This document shows, one piece after another, positions 62,262-64,000 of a stretch of DNA of 64,000 nucleotides. Positions within the stretch are counted from its first letter, which is position 1. Every line of letters begins with the position of its first letter. The stretch is from positions 1 through 64,000 of the forward strand of contig NZ_VAJM01000005.1 in assembly GCF_005771675.1 (NCBI RefSeq), in the 5' to 3' direction. The notes under the pieces are model-generated. The model worked only from the letters and a program-made list of their open reading frames with translations. It was not told the origin of the DNA and searched no databases. This stretch comes from Hymenobacter jeollabukensis. GTDB lineage: Bacteria > Bacteroidota > Bacteroidia > Cytophagales > Hymenobacteraceae. Made by a program: the position numbers and the translations under genes.

Positions 62262-62292
62262 AAAAAAAGCGCAGCCCCGGAAGGAGCTGCGC
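62262..62292 (-). terminator. terminator of the ferredoxin gene
   Basis: Minus strand gcgcagctcc ttcc ggggctgcgc followed by TTTTTTT (62268-62262), 42 nt after the stop codon. Confidence 0.88.
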
Positions 62293-62334
62293 CGCAAAGC
62301 AACAGGAGTAAAGCCCAGGCCGGCAGGAAGCGCG

Positions 62335-62661
62335 CTACGCGTTCTGCGGCATCAGGCGCACCACCAGCCCGTCGAGGCGCTCGGTGATGCGGATCTGGCA
62401 GGAGAGACGGCTGCCCTGCGACATGATGGGCAGGGATTCCAGCATGGCCATTTCGTCGTCGGAGGGCTCGGGCAGCTCGGGGCCGGCCAGCACCTCCACG
62501 TGGCAGGTGCCGCACAGGGCCATGCCCCCGCAGGTGGCCTGGATGTCGTAGCCCGAGGCCTTCATCACTTCCATCAGGCTCAGGCCCATATCGGTGGGGG
62601 CGACCAGCTCGGTGCGCTGGCCCGGCGCGTCCTCCACGTACACGCGTACTTCGTCGGTCAT
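62335..62661 (-). CDS. 2Fe-2S ferredoxin (adrenodoxin-type)
   Basis: 108 residues. The cluster ligands are all present: CGGMALCGTC (C-x5-C-x2-C) and the fourth Cys in SCQIRIT. The length and motif fit the ISC/adrenodoxin-type ferredoxins rather than plant-type ones. It should carry electrons from the ferredoxin reductase encoded by the next gene upstream (62752-63768, same strand); 90 nt of repeat-bearing DNA separate the two. Confidence 0.92.
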   Translation of the reverse strand: MTDEVRVYVEDAPGQRTELVAPTDMGLSLMEVMKASGYDIQATCGGMALCGTCHVEVLAGPELPEPSDDEMAMLESLPIMSQGSRLSCQIRITERLDGLVVRLMPQNA

Positions 62662-62674
62662 AGTTGTTGAGTTG

Positions 62675-62748
62675 TCGGTTGTCCGTTGCGAGTTGTCAGG
62701 CTAGGCATCAGCACAAACGGACAACTGACAACCCGCAACGGACAACTC
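62675..62748. repeat. inverted repeat between reductase and ferredoxin genes
   Basis: Left copy gttgtccgttgcgagttgtc (62679-62698) and right copy gacaacccgcaacggacaac (62727-62746) are complementary at 19 of 20 positions. The right copy extends to 62720 and is the family member also found inside the macroglobulin gene at 58923. Confidence 0.75.
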
Positions 62749-62751
62749 AAA

Positions 62752-63768
62752 TTACAGCGTCGGTACTCCGTTGACGGTGGTGTACTTCAGCACGTATTTT
62801 TTGTCGGGGTAGATGTGCTTGTAGGCGCCCTGGGCCATCAGCGCAGCCTCGTGGAAGCCGCAGAGGATGAGCTTGAGCTTGCCCGGGTAGGTGTTGATGT
62901 CGCCGATGGCGTACACGCCGGGCACCGAGGTCGAGTAGTCCAGCGTATTCACCTTCACCGCGTCGTCTTCCAACTCCAGGCCCCACTCGCCGATGGGCCC
63001 CAGCTTGGGCGTGAGGCCGAACAGCGGAATGAACGACTCCACGGCCAGGGTGCGGGCGGTGCTGTCGTTGGCGGTGATGGTCACGGCTTCCAGCGCGTCG
63101 GGGCCGTGCACGTGGGTCACGTTCGAGCTGAGCACCAGGTTTACCTTGCCCGCGTCGTGCAGGGTTTTCACCTTCTCGGCCGAGTCGGCGGCGCCGCGGA
63201 AAGTGGTGCCGCGGTGCACCAGCGTCACCTCCTTGGCCACGTTGGCTAGGAAGATGGTCCAGTCCAGGGCCGAGTCGCCGCCGCCGGCAATGACGATGCG
63301 CTGGTCGCGGAAGGTTTCCGGGTCTCGCACCATGTAGTACACGCCCTTGCCGCCCTCGTAGTTTTCCAGGCTTTCGATGGCGGGCTTGCGCGGCTCAAAC
63401 GAGCCCAGGCCGCCGGCAATGCAAATGGCCTTGCAGTGAATCACGGTGCCGTCCACGGTGGTCAGGTGGAAGGTGCCGTCCTCCAGCTTCTCGAACTTCT
63501 CCACCCGCTCGCCCAGCGTGAAGGTGGGGTGGAAGGGCTCGATCTGGCGCATCAGGTTCTGAATCAGGTCGCCGGCCAGCACCTCGGGGTAGCCCGGAAT
63601 GTCGTAGATGGGCTTCTTCGGGTAGATTTCGGAGAGCTGGCCGCCCACCTGGGGCAGCGCGTCGACGACGTGGCAGCGGAGCTTGAGCAGGCCGGCTTCG
63701 AACACGGCAAACAGCCCCACGGGGCCGGCGCCGATGATGCAGATGTCAGTGGAAATGGTAGGGTGCAT
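62752..63768 (-). CDS. ferredoxin--NADP+ reductase (thioredoxin-reductase-like type)
   Basis: 338 residues. FAD-binding ICIIGAGPVGLFAVFEAGL at the N-terminus, the NADP-binding IVIAGGGDSALDWTIFLANV near 160, and the FAD-side GVYAIGDINTYPGKLKLILCG near 290. There is no CxxC redox motif, so it is a TrxR-like FNR (YumC type), not a thioredoxin reductase. A ferredoxin gene follows on the same strand. ATG 63768 is the usual N-terminus for the family; the reading frame extends upstream without sense. Confidence 0.92.
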   Translation of the reverse strand: MHPTISTDICIIGAGPVGLFAVFEAGLLKLRCHVVDALPQVGGQLSEIYPKKPIYDIPGYPEVLAGDLIQNLMRQIEPFHPTFTLGERVEKFEKLEDGTFHLTTVDGTVIHCKAICIAGGLGSFEPRKPAIESLENYEGGKGVYYMVRDPETFRDQRIVIAGGGDSALDWTIFLANVAKEVTLVHRGTTFRGAADSAEKVKTLHDAGKVNLVLSSNVTHVHGPDALEAVTITANDSTARTLAVESFIPLFGLTPKLGPIGEWGLELEDDAVKVNTLDYSTSVPGVYAIGDINTYPGKLKLILCGFHEAALMAQGAYKHIYPDKKYVLKYTTVNGVPTL

Positions 63769-63880
63769 TACGGGGGTAAAACGGTCAGCGGAGCGCGGCT
63801 GCGGGAAAGCGGCGCCGTCAGAATCAGGCTGATAACCACCGCCGGGGGCAAGAGGTTGCCGACAGCCTGCAAACGGTGGG

Positions 63881-63888
63881 CAAAGGTA
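63881..63888 (-). promoter_or_regulatory. -7 box for the reductase-ferredoxin pair
   Basis: Minus strand TACCTTTG, exact TAnnTTTG match, 112 nt before the ATG of the reductase. Leader of about 105 nt would be expected. Confidence 0.4.
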
Positions 63889-64000
63889 CGCCAGCCGGCC
63901 CAAACGCACACGAAGCGGCCTGCTGAAAGGCTAACGCTGGTTTCTGCAAGCAATCAGACTTTCTATATTGCGCCTCAGAAGAATACGAAAAGCAGATGAA

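Noticed and set aside
63996-64000. ATG at the right edge, possible start of a plus-strand gene
   Set aside because: Only two codons are visible. It may be a real start but cannot be supported here.

Overview
This 64 kb window is a chromosomal segment of a high-GC member of the Bacteroidota, most like Hymenobacter (Cytophagales). The evidence is the combination of a GldH gliding lipoprotein, a PorE-like TPR/propeller/OmpA protein and two proteins with type IX secretion (T9SS) C-terminal domains, together with GWxTD and DUF2723 proteins, RicT/PSP1, many signal peptides ending AQAQ, and promoters with the Bacteroidota -7 box TAnnTTTG rather than sigma-70 boxes. The genus call is an inference from gene content and GC. 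No rRNA, tRNA, CRISPR array, insertion sequence with a transposase, or prophage block was seen.

Layout. 0-9 kb: secreted GH92 alpha-mannosidase, a repeat-filled intergenic stretch (200-bp nested palindrome, then seven 42-bp tandem units), a zinc formaldehyde/alcohol dehydrogenase, a T9SS-exported subtilase, and a lipoprotein metzincin. 9-13 kb: ricT-gldH and a long Gly/Gln/Tyr/Arg-rich low-complexity protein. 13-19 kb: NmrA-type reductase, two propeller-like exported proteins, a helix-hairpin-helix protein, lpxH and a lutC-like gene, mostly a minus-strand cluster; two small plus-strand unknowns follow. 19-24 kb: PorE-like OmpA protein, TPR protein, bacilliredoxin, DHFR-like protein. 24-31.5 kb: recQ, kpsF-like sugar isomerase, GDP-mannose pyrophosphorylase, rlmB, GWxTD protein. 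31.5-39.2 kb: DUF2723/GT117 membrane glycosyltransferase, cupredoxin-like T9SS cargo, birA, rsfS, ftsH. 39.2-46.1 kb: a visibly lower-GC accessory island. 46.1-54 kb: a PKD protein, LytTR regulator and giant propeller hybrid kinase ending in Hpt (one operon), then exported/DinB/porin proteins. 54.4-64 kb: a 2134-residue alpha-2-macroglobulin, SUKH-like protein, a secreted basic protein, and a 2Fe-2S ferredoxin next to a ferredoxin-NADP reductase.

The best candidate for an undescribed system is the 39.8-45.8 kb island. A small exported protein carrying three copies of TGGTGWGEGQ is the first gene of an apparent operon with an oligopeptide-binding lipoprotein and two Opp/Dpp permeases. It is divergent from a 512-residue all-helical protein with a possible N-terminal DNA-binding segment. 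This is the gene set expected for secreted-peptide signalling with re-import and a cytosolic receptor (compare RRNPP systems of Firmicutes). The function is inferred, not shown.

The intergenic DNA is unusually rich in large palindromes and dispersed repeat families. At least two of these reach into coding sequence (the rlmB stop codon and the alpha-2-macroglobulin). Several genes have a TAnnTTTG box only 3-6 nt from the start codon, suggesting leaderless or very short-leader mRNAs. The last bases (63996-64000) hold an ATG that could begin a plus-strand gene outside the window; bases 1-60 show nothing identifiable.
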